Source: Cognatishimia sp. WU-CL00825 (GTDB lineage: Bacteria; Pseudomonadota; Alphaproteobacteria; Rhodobacterales; Rhodobacteraceae). Taken from it: a stretch of DNA of 64,000 bases. A program made the translations under genes and the position numbers. Below the pieces are notes generated by a model, which saw only the letters and a list, made by a program, of their open reading frames with translations, had not been told where the DNA came from and ran no database searches. Shown in pieces: positions 15,462 through 24,336 of the stretch. The stretch is taken from assembly GCF_040364665.1 (NCBI RefSeq), contig NZ_BAABWX010000001.1, positions 1,488,001 to 1,552,000 on the forward strand. The letters are read 5' to 3'. Every line of letters starts with the position of its first letter. Positions within the stretch are counted from its first letter, which is position 1.

Positions 15462-16712
15462 ATGATGCGTGCCACTGATTTGCTTAGAACCAGCTTTCTT
15501 TCCAACCTATTGGCCTATGGTGCCTCTGAGGTGGTTGCCAAGTTTTCGCGGCTGTTTGTGGTGATTGTGGTGGCCCGCACATTGGGGGTCGCCGAAATTG
15601 GCGTGGCTGCTGCGGCACTGGCGATCTGTGAGATCTTTAAGGGGTTGACCGAAAATGGCATTGGGCAGCGCATTATTGCCGCGCCTGCGCAACAACTGAA
15701 CGCGATCTGTGTCAAAGCACATCAGCTGTTTTGGGCAAGTTGCCTAGGTCTGTTTGCTTTGCAGGTGGCTTTGGCGGTGCTTTTGGCAGGCCTTGGCTTT
15801 GTCGAGGTCTCGCTGTTGGTTGCCCTGGCCGCGCTGGAATATTTGTTTATGCCGGCTGGTTTGGTTCAGGCCGCACTGGCGGTACGCGAGGGCAAACTAA
15901 AACAAACTGCGGCCATCGCGGGTGTTCAGGTTTTGACCGCAAACGCCTTGTCGGTTGCCCTGGTCTTTATCATTCCCTCGGCCCTGGTCCTGATCTTGCC
16001 CCGTGTTCTGACTGCTCCGCTTTGGCTGCTATCGATGCGGCGTCTGCGCCCCTGGTCGCGGCCCTCTGAGGTGACTGCCTCCCCTACCCGCCCGTTTCTG
16101 CGATATGGCATCCCAGTGTTGGGTGTTGAGCTGGTCAAAATGCTGCGTCTGCATGCCGACAAGCTGATCGCAGGGGCCTTGCTCGGTGCCGAAGGGTTGG
16201 GACTTTACTTTATGGCGTTTAACGCCGGGCTTAGCCTGGTCACCAGTTTTATTGCCGCCTTTGAAAAAGTGGTTTTTCCGCAGCTTTGCACCACACAAAA
16301 TGGCCGTTTCGGCCCTAGGTCAATCGCCGTGGCCGGGCTGGCGTTGATTGCCCCATTTGTGATTGCGCAATCGTTGTTTGCCTCGGTTTATGTGCCGCTT
16401 TTGTTGGGCCCCGGTTGGCAAGAGATTGTGCCGGTTGTGCAAATCCTTTGCCTCACCGCGTTGCCCTTAACAATTTGGTCGGTTGCCGCCGCGCAGCTGC
16501 GCGTCACAGGCCAGCCAGAGATAGAGTTTCTGGTCACCCTTGCAGTGACATTTGGCTTGGCGGTCAGCGCCTGGGTATTTGCACCCTTCGGCGTGCTGGC
16601 CATGGCGATGGGCTATGTCGCCGCGCTGAGCATCACTTTGCTCGTGGCCTCGGTCTTGGTGATGTTTTCAGGCGTGACCTTCCCAACAGTTTTGCAAAAT
16701 CAGGAGATCTAA
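15462..16712 (+). CDS. Lipopolysaccharide/exopolysaccharide flippase (Wzx-like)
   Basis: The 416-residue protein has about a dozen hydrophobic segments and the start typical of polysaccharide flippases (GASEVVAKFSRLFVVIVVARTLG), with the conserved central region containing LHADKLIAGALLGAEGLGLYFMAF cut by short loops. It would move undecaprenyl-linked repeat units across the inner membrane. It is the first gene of a plus-strand operon with three glycosyltransferases, separated by 1 bp from the next gene. Confidence 0.9.
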   Translation: MMRATDLLRTSFLSNLLAYGASEVVAKFSRLFVVIVVARTLGVAEIGVAAAALAICEIFKGLTENGIGQRIIAAPAQQLNAICVKAHQLFWASCLGLFALQVALAVLLAGLGFVEVSLLVALAALEYLFMPAGLVQAALAVREGKLKQTAAIAGVQVLTANALSVALVFIIPSALVLILPRVLTAPLWLLSMRRLRPWSRPSEVTASPTRPFLRYGIPVLGVELVKMLRLHADKLIAGALLGAEGLGLYFMAFNAGLSLVTSFIAAFEKVVFPQLCTTQNGRFGPRSIAVAGLALIAPFVIAQSLFASVYVPLLLGPGWQEIVPVVQILCLTALPLTIWSVAAAQLRVTGQPEIEFLVTLAVTFGLAVSAWVFAPFGVLAMAMGYVAALSITLLVASVLVMFSGVTFPTVLQNQEI

Positions 16713-16713
16713 G

Positions 16714-17631
16714 ATGCCTCAATTCACGATCATTATTCCGTGCCACAATGCGGTTGAGACCATCGAGACAACATTGAATGCTGTGCGCGCCCAAAGCGTG
16801 ACCGAATGGGAAGCGATCTGCGTGGATGACGGATCAACAGACGCCACAGCGCGGATACTTGACCAAGCTGCTCTGGCAGACGATCGGTTTCGGGTGTTGC
16901 GCATTGCCAACCGAGGCCCCTCTGTGGCCCGCAATCTGGGGGCGGCTTTGGCCAAGGGCGAGGTGCTTTGTTATTGTGACGCCGACGACTATTGGGAGGC
17001 GACAAAGCTCGCGCAATTACAATGCGCCTTTGCAGATCCTGACGTGGATGGCGTGTTTGCCAAAGTTGCTTTCTTTGCCTCTGCGGGACAGGCAAAGACC
17101 TATTCGAGCGTGCCGAAATCTGCGCTGACATTGCCTATGTTGATGGGTGAAAACCCGGTGTGCTGCATGTCAAACCTGTCCATTCGGCGCGGGCTTTTCA
17201 CGTCTTTGGGGGGCTTATCTGACGGGTTTGTCCATAACGAAGATTTGGAATGGTTGCTGCGGTTGGTGGGGAATGGCGCCAATATCGTCGGGTTGGACAG
17301 CCTGCAAGTTTGGTATCGCACCTCGCGTGGCGGCTTGTCTGCCGACCTGTCAAAAATGGCAATGTCGCGCAAGAAGGCGCTGCAGGTGGCTATGGGTTTT
17401 GGTTGCCCGCCGACTCGTGAAAACGAAGCTGTCTATCTGCGGTATCTGGCGCGGCGTGCCCTGCGTCTGGACAATGGTGGCGCGACTGCCCTGCGTTTTG
17501 TTTTGCGCGGGATCGGTCTGGCTCCGCGTGCCTTTTTGATGCCACCACGCCGGGGGGCTGCGACGGCTCTGGCAGCCCTTTTCGCGCCAATTCTGCCACT
17601 CCCCATGCGCCGCGCGTTGTTTGCGCGTTAA
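16714..17631 (+). CDS. Family 2 glycosyltransferase
   Basis: The 305-residue protein has the GT-A nucleotide-sugar fold: TIIIPCHNAVETIE at the start, CVDDGSTDATARIL near residue 31, and the metal-binding CDADDYW near 90. It would transfer a sugar to the lipid-linked polysaccharide unit; donor and acceptor cannot be read from sequence. AGGAG lies upstream of its ATG within the end of the flippase gene. The C-terminal ~60 residues are rich in Arg and hydrophobic residues and may contact the membrane. Confidence 0.93.
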   Translation: MPQFTIIIPCHNAVETIETTLNAVRAQSVTEWEAICVDDGSTDATARILDQAALADDRFRVLRIANRGPSVARNLGAALAKGEVLCYCDADDYWEATKLAQLQCAFADPDVDGVFAKVAFFASAGQAKTYSSVPKSALTLPMLMGENPVCCMSNLSIRRGLFTSLGGLSDGFVHNEDLEWLLRLVGNGANIVGLDSLQVWYRTSRGGLSADLSKMAMSRKKALQVAMGFGCPPTRENEAVYLRYLARRALRLDNGGATALRFVLRGIGLAPRAFLMPPRRGAATALAALFAPILPLPMRRALFAR

Positions 17632-17647
17632 ACAGAGGATCTTGATC

Positions 17648-18646
17648 ATGACACAGCACACACCCCCAATCGCTAGCGTGGTTGTTCCGGCGTTTAACGT
17701 TGCCACAACCATCGAAGAAACATTGATAGCCTTACAGGAACAAACCCTGCAGAATTTTGAAATTCTGGTGATCGATGATGGTTCAACCGATCAAACATCC
17801 GAGGTTGTAAAACCGTTCTTAGGCGATCCGCGCCTGCGCTATATCCGGCAAGCCAACCGCGGCTTGGCTGGGGCGCGCAACACTGGAATTTCTGCGGCCA
17901 AAAGCTCTTATATCGGGTTTTGTGACGCGGATGACCTGTGGACACCCGATAAATTACGTCTGCATGTCAAACACTTATCTGACGCGCCGACGGTTGGCGT
18001 CAGCTATTCCGGATCTATATTAATTGATGATGCTGGCGCACCGCTTGGGGTGGCGCAAAGCCCAAAATTGGGTGGGATCACAGCAGCAGACATCTTGAAA
18101 CGCAACCCGGTTGGCAACGGATCAGCATTTGTACTGCGCCGCGCAGCACTTGATGACATTGCCTATCAAACCCCAGGTGCTGACCAAAGATTGTCCTATT
18201 TTGATGAAAGCTTTCGCCAATCTGAGGATATTGAATTTTGGCTGCGATTGGCGCTGTCCACGGATTGGGATTTTGCTGGCATTGCTGGTCACCACACCCT
18301 GTATCGTGTCGCCAAGGGTGGGCTTTCAGCCCATACGGAACGGCAACTGGCCTCTTGGGAGAATGTCATCGCCAAATTGCGCCCTTTGGACCCAGAGTTT
18401 TTTGCGGCCCACGAATGCGCTGCCCGTGCCTATCAGTTGCGGTATCTGGCCAGACGCGCGGTCAGTGGCGATGACGGTCGGGCTGCGATTTCCTTTCTTG
18501 CGCGGGCTTATTCAGCGTCAAAAGAGCCCCTGTGGGCCGAGCCGAACAAGTCGATTTCAACCGGGCTTGCGGCGGTGTTCACCCTGATTTTTGGCATCAA
18601 TCCCATGACCGTTCTGAGCACGTTACGTACAAGACCCATCCATTGA
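17648..18646 (+). CDS. Family 2 glycosyltransferase
   Basis: This second GT-A enzyme is 332 residues. ASVVVPAFNVATTIEETL opens the domain, with IDDGSTDQT near residue 38 and the CDADDLW metal site near 95. The start at 17648 is preceded by AGAGGA and follows the previous gene by 16 bp. It resembles its upstream neighbour in domain order and C-terminal style (YLARRAVSGDDG versus YLARRALRLDNG), so the pair probably arose by duplication. Sugar specificity is unknown. Confidence 0.92.
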   Translation: MTQHTPPIASVVVPAFNVATTIEETLIALQEQTLQNFEILVIDDGSTDQTSEVVKPFLGDPRLRYIRQANRGLAGARNTGISAAKSSYIGFCDADDLWTPDKLRLHVKHLSDAPTVGVSYSGSILIDDAGAPLGVAQSPKLGGITAADILKRNPVGNGSAFVLRRAALDDIAYQTPGADQRLSYFDESFRQSEDIEFWLRLALSTDWDFAGIAGHHTLYRVAKGGLSAHTERQLASWENVIAKLRPLDPEFFAAHECAARAYQLRYLARRAVSGDDGRAAISFLARAYSASKEPLWAEPNKSISTGLAAVFTLIFGINPMTVLSTLRTRPIH

Positions 18647-18661
18647 GAAGCGGATTTCATT

Positions 18662-19720
18662 ATGCATACCCCTGTTATTATTCACCTTTTGGACGATGCC
18701 ACCCCTGGCGGGGTCACCAATGTTATTGACACGATGCTGGCGTCAGCTCACTTGGCAAAAAACGCCCAGCACAAATTGATTTCGGTGCCGAAAAACAAAT
18801 TTTCGGTGCCGCGTTTAAATGCAGATATTATTGTGTCCCATCTGAGCGTGAATTGGCGAAGCTTGCCGCGGTTGATTGCCTTACGTGCCTTGCACCCGCA
18901 AGCAAAGCTGATCCATGTTGAACATAGCTATACCCAGAAATTCGCAGCGCTGAATGTAGGCAACCGCAGGCGTTTCTTTGGCCTTTTGGGCACCGCCTAT
19001 GCATTGTTTGATCATGTGGTGGCCGTGAGTCACGCCCAAGCGGGTTGGTTGTCACGCAGAGGTCTTGTGGCTCCGCAAAAACTGTGCGTGATCCACCCGG
19101 CGGTGGATTTGTCGCGCTTTCGGGCCTTGTCTGCCCCGGTTGCACGGCCAAAGGTCTTTGGGGCAATTGGACGATTGCACCCGCAAAAAGGCTTTGATGT
19201 GTTGATACAGGCATTTGCACGTTGTGCCGATCCGGACCTGCGCCTGAAAATATTTGGCGATGGGCCACAGCGCGAAGAACTGGAGGTTTTGGCGCGCAAA
19301 GATCCACGTGTCAGCTTGGAAGGCTACCGGCCAAATGCGGCGCTTGCGATGGCAGAGGTGGAGGCTGTTGTAGTGCCGTCGCGCTGGGAGGCCTATGGGC
19401 TTGTTGTGCAAGAAGCGCTTGCGGCGCGGCGTCCGACTTTGGTGGCCAATGTCGATGGGCTGCGCGACCAGATTGCTGACGGTGCTATTCTGGTCAAAGG
19501 ACAGAGCCTGCGCGATTGGGCATTGGCCATACAAACCGCGCGTTCTGCACCCGCCAAACGACAGACGGGCTTTGCCAAGTATCAGGCTCATGATGGCCCA
19601 ACGCAGTTTGAACGCGACTGGCAACAATTGCTTAACACCTGTTTGCCCGCTGGCGCGCAAGTTGATGCATGGAAGTCATGGCGATCCCGGGAGGACTCGA
19701 ACCCCCAACCCTCTGCTTAG
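18662..19720 (+). CDS. Family 4/1 glycosyltransferase with a C-terminus read through antisense tRNA-Arg
   Basis: The 352-residue GT-B enzyme has the acceptor-binding N-terminal half and the donor-binding motif GAIGRLHPQKGFDVLIQAF near residue 162, then VVPSRWEAYGLVVQEALA near 240. It is the last glycosyltransferase of the locus. The final 14 codons (SWRSREDSNPQPSA) are the reverse of the tRNA-Arg gene, and the stop codon lies inside it. This tail is therefore dictated by the tRNA sequence rather than by selection on the enzyme. The start has only a weak ribosome site. Confidence 0.9.
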   Translation: MHTPVIIHLLDDATPGGVTNVIDTMLASAHLAKNAQHKLISVPKNKFSVPRLNADIIVSHLSVNWRSLPRLIALRALHPQAKLIHVEHSYTQKFAALNVGNRRRFFGLLGTAYALFDHVVAVSHAQAGWLSRRGLVAPQKLCVIHPAVDLSRFRALSAPVARPKVFGAIGRLHPQKGFDVLIQAFARCADPDLRLKIFGDGPQREELEVLARKDPRVSLEGYRPNAALAMAEVEAVVVPSRWEAYGLVVQEALAARRPTLVANVDGLRDQIADGAILVKGQSLRDWALAIQTARSAPAKRQTGFAKYQAHDGPTQFERDWQQLLNTCLPAGAQVDAWKSWRSREDSNPQPSA

Positions 19721-19755
19721 AAGGCAGATGCTCTATCCAGTTGAGCTACGGGACC
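19679..19755 (-). tRNA. tRNA-Arg (anticodon TCT)
   Basis: Read on the minus strand, the acceptor GGTCCCG pairs with CGGGATC (one G-U), the discriminator is G and CCA is encoded at 19679-19681. The anticodon loop CTTCTAA gives anticodon TCT (Arg AGA/AGG). The T arm contains GGTTCGAGTCC. It overlaps the 3' end of the glycosyltransferase gene on the opposite strand by 42 bp. No terminator is visible beyond its 3' end. Confidence 0.97.
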
Positions 19756-19861
19756 GCTGGGGACCTGATAAAACACAGGATGCGATTTGCCCAGAGCCAT
19801 TGCGCTGATCCGCCAAAAAAGTGGTCTGCGCGGTGGCTTTTTATTTGGCAGATATGATGGC

Positions 19862-20443
19862 CTAGCCACCAAGGCTGCGGCCGCCGGTTTTTGATTTGCC
19901 AAACCCGCCGCGCGACGCAACCGAGGCTTTTGTCATCGGTGGTTTGCCTGCGGTTTTTGTCGGCTTGGCAAATTGCGATGTGTTCAGCTTTGCCTTGCCA
20001 GCGTTGCTGGAATAAGCGCTGGTGCCCGCCGCATTGGTAAAGCCGCCGCCAGCCTTACGATACAAGGGTTGCGCGGCAGACATGCCATTGCGTCCACTTA
20101 GCATATTGCCGATCAGATAGCCGGTGAGCAAAGGCATGAAGATGCCGCCAGATCCGCCTTGGACCGCTTGCTGTTCGTTGCCGCAGGCCCCTGCCCCGTG
20201 TTGATCTTCGCAGACCTGAAGGCTGTCATACCGTGGGGCCGATTCAACGTGCAATTGCTGGGCTTCGGCAAAGGCGATTTCACATTCTTCCGCCGAAAGG
20301 AACTGATTGAGGTCAGCCCCCGCTTTACAGCTTTGCAGATCTGGGAATGCTTGTGCATCGATTTGCTCTTCTTGGCAGCCTGCCAGCGTAAAGGCGGCGG
20401 CACCTACGATACAAAGAGCGACGGATTTGGAACGTTTTTTCAT
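19862..20443 (-). CDS. DUF1190 (YgiB-like) lipoprotein
   Basis: The 193-residue product begins at the ATG with AGGG seven bases upstream. A signal peptide ends in a lipobox (LAGC at ~22). It carries the YgiB/DUF1190 Cys-rich start (LQSCKAGADLNQFLSAEECE, DSLQVCED, GACGN), then a hydrophobic patch (FMPLLTGYLIGNML) and a Gly/Ser/Lys-rich C-terminus. Members are commonly found next to YgiC-type ATP-grasp genes, as here: the YgiC-like gene ends 19 bp upstream. Function is unknown; a membrane partner to the YgiC-like enzyme is a reasonable inference. Confidence 0.88.
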   Translation of the reverse strand: MKKRSKSVALCIVGAAAFTLAGCQEEQIDAQAFPDLQSCKAGADLNQFLSAEECEIAFAEAQQLHVESAPRYDSLQVCEDQHGAGACGNEQQAVQGGSGGIFMPLLTGYLIGNMLSGRNGMSAAQPLYRKAGGGFTNAAGTSAYSSNAGKAKLNTSQFAKPTKTAGKPPMTKASVASRGGFGKSKTGGRSLGG

Positions 20444-20462
20444 GATCAAGCCCTAGCAGAAT

Positions 20463-21629
20463 TTATGAGCGGATAAAATGCGGTTTAAAGCGTGACATAT
20501 TTTGGGTGATGCGCGCCCGGTCTTCACGAATGCCAATCCCTGCGCATTCTTGTCCAATGATCCAAGCGCCGATAACTGGGTGAAAGCCGTCAAAATTAGG
20601 CAAAGGCGTATAGGCCTGAAGGATTCGTGCATGGGCGGCATAGTCGTTGTTGGGCGAGGCTTCGGTTTCAACGCCTTGTTCGACAATCTGAATAGAGGCC
20701 CCTTCACGCGAGAAAAGCGGTTTGCGCACAAAGGTTTCGTTCAGCGCAGATTTGGCGGCGTCGTCTTCGAAATAGGCGGGCAGCAAATTTGGGTGGCCTT
20801 CAAACAATTGCCAAAGGACTGGCAAAAGCCCTTTGTTTGACAAGACAGATTTCCACGCGGGTTCGAGCATTAAACATTGGGCGGTCTGAAGGTGTTTTGC
20901 ATAGTCGTCCCGCAGCAGGTCTTCCCAGGGGTACAATTTAAACAAGGTTCCAATAACCCTGTCTTCATCATCCAGAAATTGCCCTTTGTCGCTGAGCCCA
21001 ATTTTTTCAAGGTCCGTATAATGCGCGCCAAGCCCTGCTTCGCGGGCCGCCCAGCCCATGGCCTCGACGGTGGCATAGTCTTCGGGATCACCACCGACGG
21101 CGGTAAAATGCAGATTGCTATCGGGCGCAAAAACCGCGCGAAACCGGTCTACCAGCGCCTCGTGGATGCCGTTGAATTGATCATCGCCGGTCTGCAATAC
21201 ACCAGTTTCTAGTTGGTCCTCTAGCCAGCTCCATTGAAACGAGGCGCTTTCATAAAGCGAGGTAGGTGTGTCCGCGTTATATTCCAGCATCTTAGCTGGC
21301 CCGTTGCCATCATAGGCCAAATCAAAACGACCATAGATTTCCGGCTCTTCTTGCTGCCAGCTGTTGGCCACATAATCACGATGTTCTTCGGGGATCGCCA
21401 GACGTTCCATCAGCTCTTGGCTTTGGATGATCGTTGCAACAGCGTCACGGCACATCGCGTGCAGTTCTGTTGACGGGTCTTCGATGTCATCTTCGATTTG
21501 ACGCAAGGAAAACTGATAGGCCGAGGTTTCGTCCCAATAGGGTTCACCGTGCATGTCCGCAAAGGTGAACCCAACTTCTTGGGCTTTGTCGCGCCAACCC
21601 GGGCGCTCTGGCAATGAAATCTTTTGCAT
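20463..21629 (-). CDS. Glutathionylspermidine synthase-like ATP-grasp protein (YgiC family)
   Basis: The 388-residue protein matches the synthetase domain of glutathionylspermidine synthase. Landmarks are GRFDLAYDGNGPAKMLEYNAD near residue 100, PWEDLLRDDYAK, LEPAWKSVLSNKGLLPVLW, and the ATP-grasp end FVRKPLFSREGASI and GAWIIGQECAGIGIREDRARIT. E. coli YgiC has this fold, but its substrate is uncertain and it does not make glutathionylspermidine. AAGGA precedes the start. It is co-transcribed with the DUF1190 lipoprotein. Confidence 0.9.
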   Translation of the reverse strand: MQKISLPERPGWRDKAQEVGFTFADMHGEPYWDETSAYQFSLRQIEDDIEDPSTELHAMCRDAVATIIQSQELMERLAIPEEHRDYVANSWQQEEPEIYGRFDLAYDGNGPAKMLEYNADTPTSLYESASFQWSWLEDQLETGVLQTGDDQFNGIHEALVDRFRAVFAPDSNLHFTAVGGDPEDYATVEAMGWAAREAGLGAHYTDLEKIGLSDKGQFLDDEDRVIGTLFKLYPWEDLLRDDYAKHLQTAQCLMLEPAWKSVLSNKGLLPVLWQLFEGHPNLLPAYFEDDAAKSALNETFVRKPLFSREGASIQIVEQGVETEASPNNDYAAHARILQAYTPLPNFDGFHPVIGAWIIGQECAGIGIREDRARITQNMSRFKPHFIRS

Positions 21630-21727
21630 ATCTTCAATCCTTTGGCTGGATCTGACTATGCCAATTGTGCCGTAAACGCCATGGGCTGATGCGGGAATTT
21701 TAGCCAGCTACCAAACCTTATCAGAGA

Positions 21728-22675
21728 TTAGAGTGACTCGAGGTTGCGGGCCAATGAACTGACCTTTCCGGTACCAATCAAAACACTTGCAACACAGTCC
21801 TGCGCGACCGCAAATCTAAGGGCGGCGGTGGCCAATGAGATGTTTTGCGCCGCGCTTTCCGCCTCTAGGGCTCGGGTGCGCTGCAGAATGTCCTGGCTGG
21901 CTGGTGCATAATCAAAATGGGCCCCGGGCACGGCCCCGGTGGCCAGAATGCCCGAGTTGAAAATGCCACCCAGCACCAGACTGACGCCCAGAGACTTGCA
22001 AAGAGGCACCAGAGTTTGCTCGGCTGTGCGATCAAGCAAGGTCCAGCGGCCTGCCAGCAAGATAACATCCAGCGGATGATCTTGCAGCACATCAATGCAG
22101 ACCTCGCATTCGTTAACACCAAGGCCATAGGCCCCGATGCGCCCCTGTTGTTTCAGGTTGGCAAGCATGGGCAGGCCGGTTTCCATAAGGTCTTGGAAAT
22201 GCTTTTGGTTGTCCGCGCCGTGGGTGGCCCTGCCAATGTCATGCACATAAAGGATGTCGATATAGTCCGTGCCAAGTCGCGCGCAGCTGCCATTGAAACT
22301 TTCAAGGATCCCTGCGCCGGAATAATCATAATGCACATCATTGGGCAGCGGATTTAGAAAGCCATCTGCCTCTGCGCGGACAGCCCCCGGCCGCAACACG
22401 CGCCCAACTTTTGTGGATAAGGTGATGGCGTCACGCGGCACGGTGCGCAAGAATTCCCCCAAGCGCGCCTCTGACAAGCCGCGCCCATAATGTGGGGCCG
22501 TGTCAAAATAGCGAATTCCGCTGTTCCACGAATAAGTTAGCAGCGATTGCGCATCGGCGGCAGTTACAGTGCGGTACATATTGGCGAGTGCGCTGCAGCC
22601 AAATGAAATTTGGCTGACAGAAACGGGCGTTTGCGCAATCTTGTTCGTTGGAAAATCAAAGCGATGCGCAGTCAT
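21728..22675 (-). CDS. Aldo/keto reductase, probable aldose (L-fucose type) 1-dehydrogenase
   Basis: The 315-residue AKR barrel has the catalytic Asp and Tyr (YFDTAPHYGRG), Lys (STKVGR) and His (YVHDIG). Members of this branch oxidise aldoses with the L-fucose/L-galactose/D-arabinose configuration to lactones. The gene overlaps the large UxaA subunit by 4 bp, so oxidation and dehydration are translationally coupled. With FucU encoded in the facing operon, I infer L-fucose oxidation as the first step of the locus. Exact substrate and cofactor need an assay. Confidence 0.82.
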   Translation of the reverse strand: MTAHRFDFPTNKIAQTPVSVSQISFGCSALANMYRTVTAADAQSLLTYSWNSGIRYFDTAPHYGRGLSEARLGEFLRTVPRDAITLSTKVGRVLRPGAVRAEADGFLNPLPNDVHYDYSGAGILESFNGSCARLGTDYIDILYVHDIGRATHGADNQKHFQDLMETGLPMLANLKQQGRIGAYGLGVNECEVCIDVLQDHPLDVILLAGRWTLLDRTAEQTLVPLCKSLGVSLVLGGIFNSGILATGAVPGAHFDYAPASQDILQRTRALEAESAAQNISLATAALRFAVAQDCVASVLIGTGKVSSLARNLESL

Positions 22676-23886
22676 GATGCCGCCTGTGTTGCTGGAAGGC
22701 AGTTGGGGCCCAAAGGGTCAAATGTCTTATAGGTCAATACAAACTCTTGATGGCCAAGTTTTTCTGATGCGGTGCGACCGCCCTTGGCAAGACCCAGGAT
22801 TTTGGCAAAGATTTCTTCTCCGACAGAGGCTAAAGAGGCGTCTTCGCTGAGAATACGCCCGGCGTTCACATCCATGTCGCCGGCCATATGTGCATAGGTT
22901 TCTGGATTGGCGCAGACTTTGACAACCGGCGAGATGGCAGAACCCACAACTGACCCGCGCCCGGTGACAAAAATCACCGCATGTGCGCCACAGGAAATCA
23001 TTTCGATAATTTCGGCGTTGTCGTTGATGTTCGGGAAGCCAAATATTGGTGTACCATCAGGCACCACATCCAATAGATAAAGACCGCCTTTGGGGGGCTG
23101 GATGCAGGGTTTTACGATGCCGGAAATCTGGCTATCTCCGGATTTGGCATAGGCCCCCAGTGACTTTTCTTCGATCGTGGACAGGCCACCTTCGGCGTTG
23201 CCTTGCGAAAACGACCCATAGCCCATGTGTGCATAATACTGTTCGGCTTTTTGAACGGTGTCGATCAGGCTTTTGGCCAATTCGGGCGTGGCGGCGCGGC
23301 CTGCCATGATGTGTTCACATCCAATCAATTCGCCGGTTTCCTCAAAAATACAGGTTGCGCCCTGCTGGATCAGCAAATCAAACGCCCGCCCTGCAGCGGG
23401 GTTGCCGGTGATACCAGACGTGGCGTCGCTGCCACCGCATATTGTGCCCACCACCAGTTCAGAAGGATGCATTTCGACCAGTGGCTGCTGCGCCAGCGAT
23501 TTGAGCTGTTGCGCAACCCAGGCGCGGCCAGTTTCGACAGAGGCCATCGTTCCACCTGATCGCTGAATTGTCAGCAGCTCTGCTGGTCGGCCGCTTTGTT
23601 CTATCACGCTTGTTAACTGAGCTTTGCGAAAGTTCTCGCAGCCCAAAGAAACCATCAGCACCGCGCCCACATTGGGGTGGGTGCAAAGGGTTTCCATCAT
23701 GTTCTGGGCATAGTCATTTGGAAAACAGCCCGGAAAGCCAATGACATGCACGTCAGCGTCTTCGAACGGGCGTATGATCTGGCGCGCCACATGGTGGGCG
23801 CATTCCACCAAGTAGGCCACAACAATGGTATTTCGAATGCCTTTACGGCCATCCTTGCGCGGCCAAGCCGTCATTTTTTCAGTCAT
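22672..23886 (-). CDS. UxaA-family sugar acid dehydratase, large subunit
   Basis: The 404-residue protein corresponds to the large domain of altronate dehydratase. Visible motifs are GRKGIRNTIVV at ~13, HPNVGAVLMVSLGCENF at ~70, TICGGSDATSGITGNPA at ~150, and GFPNINDNAEIIEMISCGAHAVIFVTGRGS at ~280, shown here only as landmarks. Family members remove water from sugar acids, or sulfite from sulfolactate, using a metal site. A split altronate-type dehydratase also occurs in the Campylobacter jejuni fucose locus. The small SAF subunit is encoded just upstream with an 8-bp overlap. I infer dehydration of L-fuconate or a similar acid. Confidence 0.88.
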   Translation of the reverse strand: MTEKMTAWPRKDGRKGIRNTIVVAYLVECAHHVARQIIRPFEDADVHVIGFPGCFPNDYAQNMMETLCTHPNVGAVLMVSLGCENFRKAQLTSVIEQSGRPAELLTIQRSGGTMASVETGRAWVAQQLKSLAQQPLVEMHPSELVVGTICGGSDATSGITGNPAAGRAFDLLIQQGATCIFEETGELIGCEHIMAGRAATPELAKSLIDTVQKAEQYYAHMGYGSFSQGNAEGGLSTIEEKSLGAYAKSGDSQISGIVKPCIQPPKGGLYLLDVVPDGTPIFGFPNINDNAEIIEMISCGAHAVIFVTGRGSVVGSAISPVVKVCANPETYAHMAGDMDVNAGRILSEDASLASVGEEIFAKILGLAKGGRTASEKLGHQEFVLTYKTFDPLGPNCLPATQAAS

Positions 23887-24196
23887 TTTCTTGTGCTTCC
23901 ATATCTTCGATTACGGTGTAACGGCTGGAGAGGTTATGAAGATGAACATGATCACCTCGGGCGATATCCTGTGACGCCACGCCAATTGGCACCCCGTATT
24001 TGAGCACGTCTGAACCCTGTGGAATCGGTGTAATTGCCACTTTGTGGCCCATGCCCAACGCCTCTGAAATGGTGATCTCGCCATGGGGTGATTGCAAGGT
24101 GCTCCCCTTGGTCACCGATTTTTTTAGGACAGAAATATTGTCTGAGGGATGCAGCTGCAAAAGCCCTTGGGATAAGGTTTTTAGGGGATCAGACAC
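23879..24196 (-). CDS. UxaA-family dehydratase, small (SAF-domain) subunit
   Basis: The 105-residue product is a stand-alone SAF domain, as at the N-terminus of one-piece altronate dehydratases: LLQLHPSDNISVL early, then VPIGVASQDIARGDHVHLHNL near the C-terminus. It starts at GTG with AGGAG eight bases upstream and overlaps the large subunit by 8 bp. It is the first gene of the minus-strand operon (small subunit, large subunit, aldose dehydrogenase) and is divergent from the ABC transporter operon. Confidence 0.88.
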   Translation of the reverse strand: MSDPLKTLSQGLLQLHPSDNISVLKKSVTKGSTLQSPHGEITISEALGMGHKVAITPIPQGSDVLKYGVPIGVASQDIARGDHVHLHNLSSRYTVIEDMEAQEND

Positions 24197-24243
24197 GCGA
24201 AAAACTCCTGGCTCAATCTATGCATTTTGGAATTATATGCAAA

Positions 24244-24275
24244 AAAAACATTTGACGGCAAGCCCAAATGTTTTT
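24244..24275. promoter_or_regulatory. 11-bp perfect inverted repeat in the divergent promoter, candidate operator
   Basis: AAAAACATTTG (24244-24254) and CAAATGTTTTT (24265-24275) are exact inverted copies with a 10-bp spacer, midway between the two divergent sugar operons. A second, weaker repeat TGCAT-N11-ATGCA lies at about 24221-24241. Either could bind the GntR-family regulator encoded downstream. Confidence 0.5.
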
Positions 24276-24284
24276 AATGGATAA
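24273..24284 (+). promoter_or_regulatory. TTTAATGGATAA motif, copy 1
   Basis: The same 12 bases occur at 29681-29692, just upstream of the GntR-type regulator gene, and both copies are followed by GTA-containing sequence (GTAAC, AGTAC). Placement before the transporter operon and before the regulator suggests a shared control site. A 12-base match between two AT-rich leaders could also be chance. Confidence 0.35.
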
Positions 24285-24336
24285 GTAACAGAAGCGCAGA
24301 GGCAAGCCCTCTTTCCGCTGACCGGAGGAAGAAAAA

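Noticed and set aside
22672..24196. Sulfolactate sulfo-lyase (SuyAB)
   Set aside because: SuyAB has the same split UxaA architecture, but the neighbours here are sugar transport, aldose dehydrogenase and FucU genes, which favour a sugar acid dehydratase.
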